A DNA stretch of 64,000 bases from Streptomyces spongiicola (GTDB lineage: Bacteria; Actinomycetota; Actinomycetes; Streptomycetales; Streptomycetaceae). Under the pieces are notes generated by a model, which was not told the origin of the DNA, did not search any database, and was given only the letters and a program-made list of their open reading frames with translations. A program made the position numbers and the translations under genes. The stretch is from contig NZ_CP029254.1 of NCBI RefSeq assembly GCF_003122365.1, forward strand, positions 2,738,501-2,802,500, in the 5' to 3' direction. This document shows, piece by piece, positions 51,423 to 60,807 of the stretch. Position 1 is the first letter of the stretch. The number at the start of each line of letters is the position of its first letter.

Positions 51423-53078
51423 TCAGTGCGACAGCGCCGGCTGCCGGTCCCCCTCCGCCCCCTCGTCCCCGTCCGTCTCCCGATCAGCCGGAGTGCCGGA
51501 GTCCACGCCGGTGCCGCTCTCCACCAGCGCGCTCGCGCCCATGCCGGCGCCCGCACCGGCGCCCGTGCCCGCGTCGCCGGCACCCGCACCCTCGATGTGC
51601 CGTCCGGGACGCGTCGGCAGAGCGAACATCATCAGGAGAATCACGGCGAGTACGCCCACGACCCACCACAGCGAGTTCCGGAACGCGTCCGCGAAGACCC
51701 CGGCCACCGCGTACCGCGAGGTCGGCTGTGCCTCGTCGACCACGCTGAAGAAGACGACCGAGACCAGCCCGAGTCCCAGGGCGTTGCCCATCTGCGCGGT
51801 GGTGTTGATCAGCCCGGACGCCGAACCGGCGTGCTCGCGCGGAACGTCCGACAGCACCGCGTCCGTCAGCGGCGCCACGATCAGCCCCATCCCGAGCCCC
51901 ATGACGACCAGCGGGGCCGCCATCTGCCAGGGTTCGATGCCCGCGCCGTACCGTCCGACCGTCCAGATGTACAGCAGCAGCCCGGACGCCATGGCCAGCG
52001 CCCCCGCCTGCAGCACCTTCCGCCCGAAACGCGGCACAAGCCTCTGCACGGAGATCCCGGCGGCCAGCGAGACCGCTATGGAGAACGGCACTCCGGTCAG
52101 TCCTGCCTTGATCGGGCTCCAGCCGAGGCCGATCTGCATGTACAGCGTCCAGACCAGGAAGAAGATGCCCAAGACCACTCCGAAGGTCAGCTGCACGGCG
52201 ACACCGGCGGCGAAGCTCTTCACCCGGAACAGCGACAGCTCCACCAGCGGGGAACCGTCCTTGCGCGTCTTGTGGCGCTCGTAGGCCACGAAGGCGGCGA
52301 ACACGAGCGGGCTCGCCGCCATGCACAGATGGCCCCACAGCGGCCAGCCGAGCTCGCGCCCGCGAGTGAGCGGGTAGACCAGCATGAGCAGTCCGGTGGT
52401 CACCAGCGCGACGCCGACGAGGTCGAGGCGGAGTGCCCTCTCGGCACGGGACTCGGTGATGTACTTCAGGCCGAGGACGAGCCCCGCGACGCCGACCGGC
52501 AGGTTGATGAGGAAGATGGGCCGCCACTCCAGGCCCAGAAGGTTCCACTGGGTCAGCAGGGCGCCGAGCAGCGGACCGGAGACCGCGCCGAGCCCGACGA
52601 CCGCGCCGAACATCCCGAAGACCTTGCCGCGTTCGTGGGCGGGGAAGGTCACATGGACGATCGCGAGGACCTGCGGCACCATCATCGCGGCCATCGCCCC
52701 CTGCAGGAGCCGCGAGGCGACCAGCATCTCTGGATCGGCAGCCAGCCCGCAGAGCGCCGAGGCGACCGTGAAGCCGCTGATTCCGATCAGGAAGAGCCTC
52801 TTTCGACCGTAGATGTCGCCGAGTCGGCCACCCGTGATCAGACCGGCGGCGAAGGCCAGGGCGTAGCCGGCGGTGATCCACTGGATCGCACCGAACGACG
52901 CACCGAGGTCTCGCTCGATCGACGGGATCGCGATGTTGACGATGGTCACGTCGACCAGGTCCATGAAGGCCGCGGTCATGACGATGGCGAGGGCGGTCCA
53001 TCGGCGCCGGTCGGGAGGCGTGTCCGGTGGGGCGGTGCGGTCGGAGGCCGTATCCGGTACGGCGGCGTGGGAACTCAT
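51423..53078 (-). CDS. MFS drug transporter (DHA2, 14-helix type)
   Basis: This 551-residue protein has about 14 hydrophobic spans. AFMDLVDVTIVNIAIPSIER is the DHA2 helix-1 motif, GGRLGDIYGRKRLFLIGISG is the motif A loop, and GAVSGPLLGALL-type sequence is motif C. It is probably a proton-driven exporter of drugs or natural products. The C-terminal 55 residues are Gly/Ala/Asp-rich. The ATG at 53078 is 63 bp from the divergent WYL regulator start, so that regulator probably controls it. Confidence 0.9.
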   Translation of the reverse strand: MSSHAAVPDTASDRTAPPDTPPDRRRWTALAIVMTAAFMDLVDVTIVNIAIPSIERDLGASFGAIQWITAGYALAFAAGLITGGRLGDIYGRKRLFLIGISGFTVASALCGLAADPEMLVASRLLQGAMAAMMVPQVLAIVHVTFPAHERGKVFGMFGAVVGLGAVSGPLLGALLTQWNLLGLEWRPIFLINLPVGVAGLVLGLKYITESRAERALRLDLVGVALVTTGLLMLVYPLTRGRELGWPLWGHLCMAASPLVFAAFVAYERHKTRKDGSPLVELSLFRVKSFAAGVAVQLTFGVVLGIFFLVWTLYMQIGLGWSPIKAGLTGVPFSIAVSLAAGISVQRLVPRFGRKVLQAGALAMASGLLLYIWTVGRYGAGIEPWQMAAPLVVMGLGMGLIVAPLTDAVLSDVPREHAGSASGLINTTAQMGNALGLGLVSVVFFSVVDEAQPTSRYAVAGVFADAFRNSLWWVVGVLAVILLMMFALPTRPGRHIEGAGAGDAGTGAGAGAGMGASALVESGTGVDSGTPADRETDGDEGAEGDRQPALSH

Positions 53079-53141
53079 GCCGGAGAAAGTAGGACCCGTA
53101 TAGGACAGAACACGACCTAGAAGTCTGTCAGGCTGATTCCC

Positions 53142-54104
53142 ATGACGGACACACCGGCACGGCTGCTGAATCTGCTGTCCCTCTTGCAGACGCCGCGCGA
53201 GTGGCCGGGCAGCGAACTCGCCGAACGGCTCCGGGTGAGCCCCCGCACGATCCGCCGGGACATCGGACGGCTGCGCGATCTCGGCTATCCGGTGCAGGCG
53301 ACGAAGGGCGCGGTGGGCGGGTACCGGCTCGTCGCAGGCGCCGCGATGCCGCCACTCCTGCTCGACGACGAGGAGGCCGTCGCCATCGCCGTGGGGCTGC
53401 GGGCCGGCGCGGGCCACGCCATCGAAGGGGTGGACGAGGCTTCCGTACGGGCCCTGGCCAAGCTCGAGCAGGTGCTGCCCACGCGGCTGCGCCGGCGGGT
53501 GTCCACCCTCCAGAACGCGACGATCCCACTCACCCGCGGCGACGGAGCGACCGTCGACCCGCACACCCTCACCGCCCTCGCGGCGACCGTGACCGGGCGG
53601 GAGCGGCTGCGCTTCGGCTACCGGTCCGGCGCGGGCGCGGAGTCGAAGCGGCTGGTGGAACCGCAACGGCTGGTCTCGACCGGCCGGCGGTGGTACCTGG
53701 TGGCGTACGACCTCGGGCGCGAAGACTGGCGGACGTTCAGGGTCGACCGGGTCAGTGACCCGTTCCCGACCGGCACCCGCTTCACACCGCGCGAGCTTCC
53801 GGCAGGGGGCGACGCGGCCGAGTTCCTCCATGCCTCCATGGCGCGCAACCAGCCCGGGCTGACGCTGGACATCACCTTCGCGGCACCGGCGGAACGCGTC
53901 TCCGCCCGCCTTCCCGGCTACCTCGGCAGGCCGGAGCCGACGGGGCCGGACAGCTGCCGTCTGCGCAGCCGCTGCCAGGACTCGCTGGAATGGATCGCGC
54001 TGCGGCTGGCTCTGGTCGACTGCGAGTTCACCGTCCACGGCCCCCCCGCGCTCGGTGAGCATCTCGGACGGCTGGGCGCACGCCTCACGCGGGCGAGCGG
54101 CTGA
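53142..54104 (+). CDS. HTH/WYL-domain transcriptional regulator
   Basis: This 320-residue protein has an N-terminal winged helix (RLLNLLSLLQTPREWPGSEL, RLRVSPRTIRRDIGRLRDLG, YPVQATKGAVGGYRL) followed by a WYL domain with GRERLRFGYRSG and RRWYLVAYDLGREDWRTFRV (the W-Y-L core). WYL regulators sense small ligands or nucleic acids. It is divergent from the DHA2 exporter; the 63-bp gap holds GACAG...CTGTC half sites (53106-53131) that could be its operator. Confidence 0.88.
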   Translation: MTDTPARLLNLLSLLQTPREWPGSELAERLRVSPRTIRRDIGRLRDLGYPVQATKGAVGGYRLVAGAAMPPLLLDDEEAVAIAVGLRAGAGHAIEGVDEASVRALAKLEQVLPTRLRRRVSTLQNATIPLTRGDGATVDPHTLTALAATVTGRERLRFGYRSGAGAESKRLVEPQRLVSTGRRWYLVAYDLGREDWRTFRVDRVSDPFPTGTRFTPRELPAGGDAAEFLHASMARNQPGLTLDITFAAPAERVSARLPGYLGRPEPTGPDSCRLRSRCQDSLEWIALRLALVDCEFTVHGPPALGEHLGRLGARLTRASG

Positions 54105-54404
54105 GCGGCGGCGTCCGGACGGCACGCGCCTGAGTGCCCGGCGGACGCGGCCCACGGACCGGGACCGGAGTTCACGGTTCACGGTTCACGAACCGGCATT
54201 CACCGCCGAGGCTTCGTGGGCAAGGCTTCGTGGGCGAGTGGGGCGGCCGAAGCGAGGCAGCGTCTGAAGGCAGGCGAGCGACCGAGGCCGACCGACAGCC
54301 CAAGCGATTCGGCGGCCGAAGCAGTCCGGCCGTTGCAGTCAGGCGGTTGCAGTGAGGCGAACGGCAGGCGCGGAGACGCCGTTCACCGCGTACGCGCAAG
54401 GAAG
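54105..54404. other. intergenic region between two convergent genes
   Basis: No gene is supported. A short GTTCACG tandem stretch occurs at 54170-54190, CAAGGCTTCGTGGG is repeated at 54208-54236, and a run of GGCGGTTGCAGT-like copies is at 54326-54356. Confidence 0.5.
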
Positions 54405-54436
54405 ACCCCGGCACCGGGGGGGAAGGGTGCCGGGGT
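54405..54436 (-). terminator. terminator of hrdD
   Basis: A perfect 11-bp stem (ACCCCGGCACC at 54405-54415 with 54426-54436) has a 10-nt loop. It lies 32 bp beyond the hrdD stop and may also stop transcripts from the WYL regulator side. Confidence 0.8.
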
Positions 54437-54467
54437 CGCTCATCGGGCGGGAGTTGCCCCGCCGTCG

Positions 54468-55469
54468 TCACGCCGCCGCGTCGAAGCCCGTGTCACGGGC
54501 CATCCTCTTCAGCTCCAGCAGCGCATGCTTCTCGATCTGCCGAATGCGCTCACGCGTGAGGCCGTGCTCCTTGCCGACCTCGGTCAGCGTGCGCTCACGG
54601 CCGTCCTCGATGCCGTACCGCATCCGGATGATCGACGCCGTGCGCTGGTCGAGCCGGTCGATGAGATCGTCGAGTTCCTCGCTCCGCAGCAGCGTCAGCA
54701 CGGACTGCTCAGGTGACACAGCGGAGGTGTCTTCCAACAGGTCGCCGAACTGCGTCTCGCCCTCGTCGTCCACGGACATGTTGAGCGAGACCGGGTCGCG
54801 GGCCCAGTCCAGCACGTCCGCCACCCGCTCAGGCGTCGAACCCAGCTCCCGCGCCACTTCGGACGGCTCGGGCTCGCGGCCGTGCTCCCGGTTGTACTCG
54901 CGCTGTACCCGCCGGATCCGGCCCAGCTCCTCCACCAGGTGGACGGGAAGCCGGATCGTGCGGGACTGGTCGGCTATCGAGCGGGTGATGGCCTGGCGGA
55001 TCCACCACGTCGCATAGGTGGAGAACTTGAAGCCCTTGGTGTAGTCGAACTTCTCCACCGCGCGCACCAGGCCCGCGTTGCCCTCCTGGATCAGGTCGAG
55101 CAGTGGGAGGCCACTGCGCGGATAGCGGCGCGCGACGGCCACCACCAGCCGGAGGTTCGACTTGATGAAGACGTCCTTGGCATGCTCGCCCGCGGCGACG
55201 AGTGCCTCGAGTTCCTCGCGGGTGGCACCGGCCGCGTCGCTCTCCGCCTCTCCGTCGAGGATCTGCCGGGCGTAGACACCCGCCTCGATCGTCTGGGAGA
55301 GCTCGACCTCCTTGGCGGCATCCAGCAGCGGTGTGCGCGCGATCTCGTCGAGGTACATGCCGACCAGATCGCGGTCTGCGATCTCCCCGCTCGTGGAACG
55401 AACGCTGTCTGCTCCACCGGCCCCGGTCCCCTTGGCGGACTTACGACGGGCGACGGCACGGGTTGCCAT
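54468..55469 (-). CDS. hrdD: RNA polymerase principal-like sigma factor HrdD
   Basis: This is a 333-residue group 2 sigma-70 factor. Region 1.2 is EIADRDLVGMYLDEIARTPL. Region 2 is FIKSNLRLVVAVARRYPRSG, LLDLIQEGNAGLVRAVEKFD and GFKFSTYATWWIRQAITRSI. Region 3 includes RLPVHLVEELGRIRRVQREY. Region 4.2 is RTLTEVGKEHGLTRERIRQI with EKHALLELK. The N-terminus MATRAVARRKSA is typical of Streptomyces HrdD. The ATG at 55469 follows GGGAGCA. A GGAAT-17 nt-CGTT pair at about 55528-55553 on the minus strand could be an ECF-type promoter; hrdD is a known target of SigE-type factors, but this site is only a guess. Confidence 0.92.
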   Translation of the reverse strand: MATRAVARRKSAKGTGAGGADSVRSTSGEIADRDLVGMYLDEIARTPLLDAAKEVELSQTIEAGVYARQILDGEAESDAAGATREELEALVAAGEHAKDVFIKSNLRLVVAVARRYPRSGLPLLDLIQEGNAGLVRAVEKFDYTKGFKFSTYATWWIRQAITRSIADQSRTIRLPVHLVEELGRIRRVQREYNREHGREPEPSEVARELGSTPERVADVLDWARDPVSLNMSVDDEGETQFGDLLEDTSAVSPEQSVLTLLRSEELDDLIDRLDQRTASIIRMRYGIEDGRERTLTEVGKEHGLTRERIRQIEKHALLELKRMARDTGFDAAA

Positions 55470-56057
55470 GCGTGCTCCCTTGCTGAGTAGGTCGCGACAC
55501 CCTTCCGGGTGCCCTGCATCCGACGGAAACAACGACTGGAATCCGGACAGAATTCCCACGGGTGCATAGATTTTTGTGATCTTGCAGTACCCTGCCCTCG
55601 CCAAGGCGCGGACCCGAGTGGTCGGCACCATGACGCACACAGCCCGCGGCGCAGGTCAAAGGCTCCTCCCGCCACCGCGTCCCCACCCGTCAGGACGACA
55701 CGGGCCCGGCTCCTGGTTGCTCCGTATACCCGGAAGGCCCGGAGCATGCCGTCACACGGCCGCCCCCGCGCTCACCACCCCTCGCGCTCACCACCCCTCG
55801 CGCTCACCACCCCCGCACCGCCCCGTGTCCGGGACCCGCCGCGGCACAAGGGACCCGTCTGTCATGAGCCCACCGAAACCCCGGAGCACCCCACCCCGGC
55901 AAACCACCGAGGCGCGGGCGGACCACGAGGCGACGGCCGCCCCGAGGCGACGGCCGCCCCGAGGCGCCGACCAGCCCACGGCACCGACGCGGCAACCTGG
56001 CGACAGGCGCGCCCGGGCCACCCCAGCCGCTCCGCCCGCCCGGCCCACTCAGGCCGT
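55470..56057. other. long non-coding gap upstream of hrdD
   Basis: The first ~150 bp are the hrdD leader and promoter region, clearly less GC-rich. At 55755-55815 CTCACCACCCCTCGCG is repeated about three times, and at 55925-55965 GGCGACGGCCGCCCCGA is duplicated. No gene is supported. Confidence 0.5.
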
Positions 56058-56891
56058 TCAGCCGAACTGGACCGAACGCTTGGCCAAGCCCATCCAGAAC
56101 CCGTCGATGACGCTCCGCCCCCGCGAGAGATCACCCTCGGAGGCCCCCAGCGTCACGAACAGCGGCGCGAAGTGCTCCGTTCGCGGATGGGCGAGCCGGC
56201 CGGCCGGCGCCTTGCGCTCGAAGTCCAGCAGTGCGTCCACGTCCCCGGTGGCGAGCGCCCGCCGCCCCCAGTCGTCGAACTCCGCCGACCAGCCGGGCAC
56301 GCCCGCGTGCCGCAGTGCCGCCAGGTTGTGGGTGAAGAACCCGCTGCCGACGATCAGCACGCCCTCGTCGCGCAGCGGCGCCAGTCTGCGCCCGATCCCG
56401 AGGAGCCGCCGCGGGTCGAGGGTCGGCATGGAGACCTGGAGCACGGGGACGTCGGCGCCGGGGAACATCTCCACAAGCGGGACGTAGGCGCCGTGGTCGA
56501 GACCGCGGTCGGGGACGTCCCGCACGGGCCTGCCGGGGGCGCGCAGCAGCTTGCGTACGGAATCAGCGAGTTCCGGCGCGCCGGGCGCCTCGTACCGCAC
56601 CTCGTGGTAGCGGCGCGGGAAGCCCCGGAAGTCGTACACGAGCGGCACGGTCCGCGTCGCACCGATCGCGAGAGGCGCCTCCTCCCAGTGGGCCGAGATC
56701 ACGAGGATCGCCGCGGGCCTGGGCAGTGTCGCCGACCAGGCGGCGAGTTCCCCGGGCCAGACCGGGTCGTCGGCCAGGGGCGGTGCGCCGTGGGAGAGGT
56801 AGACGGCGGGCATCCGCCCCGCGGGAGCCGCGGCGTCGGCGGCACCCGCCCTGTCGTCGGCGTTCACGCGCAGACCCCCGTAACGACCCAT
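56058..56891 (-). CDS. DODA-type extradiol dioxygenase (LigB superfamily)
   Basis: This protein of about 277 residues has PAVYLSHGAPPLADDPVWPG (metal His), ILVISAHWEEAPLAIGATRT (second His), DRGLDHGAYVPLVEMFPGAD and GVLIVGSGFFTHNLAALRHA, followed by HPRTEHFAPLFVTLGA. This matches the 4,5-DOPA dioxygenase-type class III enzymes that open catecholic rings; plant and bacterial members act on DOPA-like substrates. The ATG at 56891 lies only 4 bp from a palindromic operator. A GTG at 56867 with GGGGG upstream is an alternative start that would free the operator from the ribosome site. It is divergent from a MarR gene. Confidence 0.88.
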   Translation of the reverse strand: MGRYGGLRVNADDRAGAADAAAPAGRMPAVYLSHGAPPLADDPVWPGELAAWSATLPRPAAILVISAHWEEAPLAIGATRTVPLVYDFRGFPRRYHEVRYEAPGAPELADSVRKLLRAPGRPVRDVPDRGLDHGAYVPLVEMFPGADVPVLQVSMPTLDPRRLLGIGRRLAPLRDEGVLIVGSGFFTHNLAALRHAGVPGWSAEFDDWGRRALATGDVDALLDFERKAPAGRLAHPRTEHFAPLFVTLGASEGDLSRGRSVIDGFWMGLAKRSVQFG

Positions 56892-56895
56892 GCAA

Positions 56896-56909
56896 CTTGA
56901 AGGTTCAAG
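56896..56909. promoter_or_regulatory. palindromic operator, likely MarR site
   Basis: CTTGAA-GG-TTCAAG is a perfect 14-bp palindrome between the divergent dioxygenase and MarR genes. A second related set of half sites, GTTCAAACTTCAAGG, lies at 56938-56952, nearer the MarR start. Spacing between the two centres is about 42 bp. Confidence 0.78.
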
Positions 56910-56973
56910 CTCTTGGGTCATCACCGTACGCCAGAGTGGTTCAAACTTCAAGGATTGCCCGTACGATGACCGC

Positions 56974-57480
56974 ATGGCGACGGCACCGAACTCGGGCGAA
57001 CCCCGCTGGCTCACCGCAGAGGAGCAGCGGGTGTGGCGCTCGTACCTGCATGCCACCACCCTCCTCGAGGACAGCCTCGACCGGCAGATGCAACGCGATG
57101 CCGGCATGCCGCACGTCTACTACGGACTACTCGTCCAACTCGCCGAGGCCCCGTGCCGCCGTCTGCGCATGACCGAACTCGCCAAGCACGCCAAGATCAC
57201 CCGATCCCGGCTGTCCCACGCGATCGCCCGGCTGGAGAAGAACGGCTGGGTGCGCCGCGAGGACTGCCCGAACGACAGACGCGGACAGAACGCCTGCCTG
57301 ACGGACGAGGGCTTCGAGGTACTGGGGAAGGCGGCAGCCGGACATGTATCGGCAGTACGGCAGGCGCTCTTCGACCGGCTGAGCGCCGAGCAGGTGCGCC
57401 AGCTCGGTGAGATCACCCGCATCGTGGCCGAAGGCCTCCAGCCGGACGGCACCGGCGCCGACCTCCCCTGGCTGCGGTGA
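56974..57480 (+). CDS. MarR-family transcriptional regulator
   Basis: This 168-residue protein has the MarR winged helix: LRMTELAKHAKITRSRLSHA, IARLEKNGWVRREDCPNDRR and GQNACLTDEGFEVLGKAAAG. The N-terminal helix LTAEEQRVWRSYLHATTLLE provides the dimer interface. It is divergent from the dioxygenase gene with an 82-bp gap holding two TTGAA/TTCAA-type sites, so it most likely represses both genes and responds to a phenolic ligand (inference). Confidence 0.9.
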   Translation: MATAPNSGEPRWLTAEEQRVWRSYLHATTLLEDSLDRQMQRDAGMPHVYYGLLVQLAEAPCRRLRMTELAKHAKITRSRLSHAIARLEKNGWVRREDCPNDRRGQNACLTDEGFEVLGKAAAGHVSAVRQALFDRLSAEQVRQLGEITRIVAEGLQPDGTGADLPWLR

Positions 57481-57996
57481 CCGACTCCGGGACCCGCCTG
57501 CACGGTGGTCGCGACCCCTGCCCGCATACGGACGCACGCGGCCCCCTCCCCGGTGACCGTCGCGACATGTCCCCGGCCACCGGCGCCCCCTCGGCCTGCC
57601 CGGTCGCGGACGGCCCCCGGATGCCTTGACGCCTTCCCGGCCGCGTCCGAGTGCGGGGCTCCCGGCCCCGGAACGCGGCGTACGCGGGTCCCCGCCGGTG
57701 CCGCGACGGACACCCTCGGGGACCCGGCCCACCGCCCCTCCCCTGCTCTCCTCTGCTCCCCCTGCTCCTCCTACTCCCTCCGCTTCCCTCTACTCTCCTC
57801 CGCTTCCCCCTGCCCTCTTCTGTTCCCCTTTGCTCCCCTGCCCCCTGCTCCTTAGCGCTGCCCCACCACCGCCCGCCGTCACCACCCCCCGGCCACCGTC
57901 AGTGCCCCCGGCCGCCGTCAGTGCGGGGCCGCCATCGCTGCCTGTCGCCACCGATGGCGGCTGCCGAGCGTCACCGCCCGCGCCTCCCGCACGGCG
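57481..57996. other. non-coding gap with polypyrimidine tract
   Basis: No gene is supported. From about 57731 to 57855 the plus strand is almost pure C and T (CTCCTCTGCTCCCCCTGC-type), a strong strand asymmetry. CCACCGTCAGTGCC-like copies follow at 57893-57930. Confidence 0.6.
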
Positions 57997-59592
57997 TCAG
58001 TGCGCGATGACCGGAACCCTCGTCTCCTCCTCGGCGGCCGAACCGGACGACGCCGCGGTCGTGGCCCCCGGGCGCCCGGAGTTGATCAGCGTGAAGGCGA
58101 TGACCGCCGAGGCCGCCAGGATGCCGACCGCCCACCAGATGGCGCTCGCGTATCCGTGCACCATGCCTTCCAGCCGGAGGATCCGGAGCGCCTCGGGCCC
58201 CGTCGCCCCGGCCGCATGGGCAGCGAGGTACGAGGTGGTCGCGGAGGCCGCGACGGTGTTGAGCAGGGCCGTACCGATCGCGCCGCCGACCTGCTGCGAG
58301 GTGTTCACCATCGCGGAGGCGACACCGGCGTCACGCGCCTCGACTCCGTACGTCGACAGCGACATCGCCGGCATGAAGGCGGTGCCCATGCCGAGGCCGA
58401 GCAGCAACTGCGCGGGGAGGATGAGCCCCACGTAGGAGGAGTCGACCTCCAGTTGCGTGAGCAGCAGCATTCCCGCCGCGGCGACCAGGAAACCGGGACC
58501 CATGAGCAGCCTGGGCGGCACCCGGGTCATCAGGCGGGCGCCGATCTGCGTGGAGCCGGTGATCATGCCCGCGATCATCGGCAGGAACGCGAATCCCGTC
58601 CGAACGGGCGAGTAGCCCTTCACGATCTGCAGGTAGTAGGTGAGGAAGAGGAACAGGCCGAACATGGCGATGACGGCGAGCCCCAGCGAGAGATACACCC
58701 CGCCGCGGTTGCGTTCGGTCAGTACACGCAGCGGCAGCAGCGGCGACGGCACCCGGGCCTCGACCGCGACGAAAGCGGCCAGCAGCGCGACGGAGGCGGC
58801 GAACATGCCGAGGGTTGTCAGGTCGGTCCAGCCGTGCGACTCGGCGCGGGTGAATCCGTAGACCAGGGCCACCAGGCCGAGGGTGGACAGGAGGACGCCG
58901 GGGACGTCGAGCGGCGAGCGGTTGCGCCCCCCGGCCGGCTCCCGGATGACGAGCCAGGCACCCACGGCGGCGGCGACGGCGAAGGGGATGTTGACGTAGA
59001 ACGTCCAGCGCCAGTCCAGGTACTCGGTGAGGACGCCGCCGAGGATCAGACCGACCGCGCCGCCACCACCGGCGATCGCACCGTAGACGCCGAAGGCCTT
59101 GGCCCGCTCCCTGGCGTCGGTGAACATCACGGCGAGCAGCGACAGGGCCGCCGGGGCGAGCAGCGCACCGAAGGCGCCCTGCAGAGCCCGCGATGCCAGC
59201 AGCGTCGCCTCCCCGGCTGCGGCACCGCCGAGCGCGGACGCGGCGGCGAAGCCCACCAGGCCCACGACGAAGGCGCGCTTGCGCCCCCACTGGTCGGCTA
59301 TGCGGCCGCCGAAGAGCAGCAGCCCGCCGAACGCCAGGGCGTAGGCGGTGATGACCCACTGCCGGTTGCCGTCGGAGATGCCCAGGTCCTGCTGGGCGGA
59401 AGGAAGCGCGATGTTCACGATCGTCGCGTCGAGCACGACCATCAGCTGGGCGAGTGCGATGAAGACCAGCGCTTTCCAGCGGCTGGGATCAGCCCCGGCC
59501 GGCCCAGCGGGTCGGTCGGGACTGTCGAGGCCGTCGACGGCGTCGAGGCCGTCGAGGCCGTCGGAAAGGCGCTTAGGGGCCGTTCTTGACAT
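57997..59592 (-). CDS. MFS drug transporter (DHA2, 14-helix type)
   Basis: This 531-residue protein has about 14 spans. AQLMVVLDATIVNIALPSAQ is the DHA2 helix-1 motif, GGRIADQWGRKRAFVVGLVG is motif A, and GGGAVGLILGGVL is motif C. It is likely an exporter of drugs or antibiotics. The N-terminal 35 residues include an Asp-Gly-Leu repeat (DGLDGLDAVDGL). A TetR gene lies 490 bp upstream on the same strand. The promoter region between them contains an 8-bp microsatellite. Substrate and regulation are not proven. Confidence 0.9.
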   Translation of the reverse strand: MSRTAPKRLSDGLDGLDAVDGLDSPDRPAGPAGADPSRWKALVFIALAQLMVVLDATIVNIALPSAQQDLGISDGNRQWVITAYALAFGGLLLFGGRIADQWGRKRAFVVGLVGFAAASALGGAAAGEATLLASRALQGAFGALLAPAALSLLAVMFTDARERAKAFGVYGAIAGGGGAVGLILGGVLTEYLDWRWTFYVNIPFAVAAAVGAWLVIREPAGGRNRSPLDVPGVLLSTLGLVALVYGFTRAESHGWTDLTTLGMFAASVALLAAFVAVEARVPSPLLPLRVLTERNRGGVYLSLGLAVIAMFGLFLFLTYYLQIVKGYSPVRTGFAFLPMIAGMITGSTQIGARLMTRVPPRLLMGPGFLVAAAGMLLLTQLEVDSSYVGLILPAQLLLGLGMGTAFMPAMSLSTYGVEARDAGVASAMVNTSQQVGGAIGTALLNTVAASATTSYLAAHAAGATGPEALRILRLEGMVHGYASAIWWAVGILAASAVIAFTLINSGRPGATTAASSGSAAEEETRVPVIAH

Positions 59593-60082
59593 GGAGATGG
59601 CTACCTAGGTGTGCGAAGGGGATTACGGAGCGAGGTACGAGGATCGCCGATGATCGGGTAGATCCGAGTGGGTAGCGGACGACAGTGGATGACATGAAAG
59701 AACGGGACCGCGGTCGTCCGCTCTTGCGCACGGACGGTCGCGGGGCCCCCGCCCGAACACCATCGGAGCGGCGGTACGGCCGGAACCAGACTCCGGCCGG
59801 CGGAGCCGGGCCCACCCGCACCCGGGGCCGCGCGGCCGGTCGGTCGCGGACGGGGCCCGAGGGTCCACCCGGCCGGCCGTCAAGCCATGCGGCCGCCAGG
59901 CCAATGGTCTACGGGTCTACGGGTCTACGGGTTCACGGGTTCACGGGTTCACGGGTTCACGGGTTCACGGGTTCACGGGTTCACGGGTTCACGGGTTCAT
60001 CGGCGAGCGACCGTGCGGCCACACAGCATCGGAGTCACACTGCCGCGCGGCCACCGGTCTGCGAGATCAGCGGTCGTTCAGG
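59593..60082. other. gap between tetR and the exporter gene
   Basis: No gene is supported. The first 120 bp are the exporter leader. The 8-bp repeat array (59907-59994) fills the middle; see its own entry. Confidence 0.55.
59907..59994. repeat. 8-bp microsatellite upstream of the exporter
   Basis: Three GTCTACGG units (59907-59930) are followed by eight exact GTTCACGG units (59931-59994) and a decayed one. It lies about 315 bp upstream of the exporter start and just beyond the tetR stop. Confidence 0.95.
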
Positions 60083-60733
60083 TCACGGTGAATACCTCAG
60101 CTCCTCCAAGGTCACTGCCGAACCCGGCAGTTCGGAGCGCGCCGGCGCTTTGAGGCCGTCGAGGAACAGTTGCAGATGTCGGTGCGTGAACCGGTCGATG
60201 TCCAGGCAGGCGACCCCCGGGAGCGGCCGGGTGAGCTGGGAGAGCATCATCATCAGATCTCCCGTCGCGACATCGGCGCGCAGCCGGCCCGCCTCGTGGG
60301 CGCGGTCGACGAGCGCCTTGACGGCCCCCTCCAGCCGGTCGCGCTGGGCGACCAGATCGGGATGGTCCTTGTCGAAGTCGCCGCTGAGCAGCGGGCAGAG
60401 GGCCGCGACCCGCTCGTCCGCGGCCGCGTGGGTGAAGCGGCTGAGCGCGGCGAAGGGATCCGCCTCTTCCGCGCCCGCCTCCTCCGCGCGCTCGGCGATG
60501 CGCCTGAGAACCGACACCACCACCTCGCGGACGAGGGACGTGCGGTCCGGGAAGTTCCGGTACAGCGTCGCATTGCCGACACCGGCACGCCGGGCGACCT
60601 CGTCGAACGGCGCTTCGGGGCCCGACTCGACGAACATCTCCCGGGCAGCGGTCACGATGCGCTCGCGGTTGCGCAGGGCATCCGCCCGCGGCCGGGCGGC
60701 GCGGCGCGACTCGGTGCCGGTGGCGGGGCTCAC
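60083..60733 (-). CDS. TetR-family transcriptional regulator
   Basis: This 216-residue protein has the N-terminal helix-turn-helix RNRERIVTAAREMFVESGPE, FDEVARRAGVGNATLYRNFP and DRTSLVREVVVSVL, with a ligand-binding C-terminal half ending RFTHRHLQLFLDGLKAP. It starts with GTG. It precedes a DHA2 exporter on the same strand and is a plausible regulator of it. Two GGGGA-N5-TCCCC boxes about 75-130 bp before its start may be autoregulatory sites. Confidence 0.88.
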   Translation of the reverse strand: MSPATGTESRRAARPRADALRNRERIVTAAREMFVESGPEAPFDEVARRAGVGNATLYRNFPDRTSLVREVVVSVLRRIAERAEEAGAEEADPFAALSRFTHAAADERVAALCPLLSGDFDKDHPDLVAQRDRLEGAVKALVDRAHEAGRLRADVATGDLMMMLSQLTRPLPGVACLDIDRFTHRHLQLFLDGLKAPARSELPGSAVTLEELRYSP

Positions 60734-60807
60734 GGCTCCACATCCTCTCGATCGGCCGGGGGATCGGGATCCGGCACTGCGGCCGGGTCCGGTGCCCGCC
60801 GAGAACC

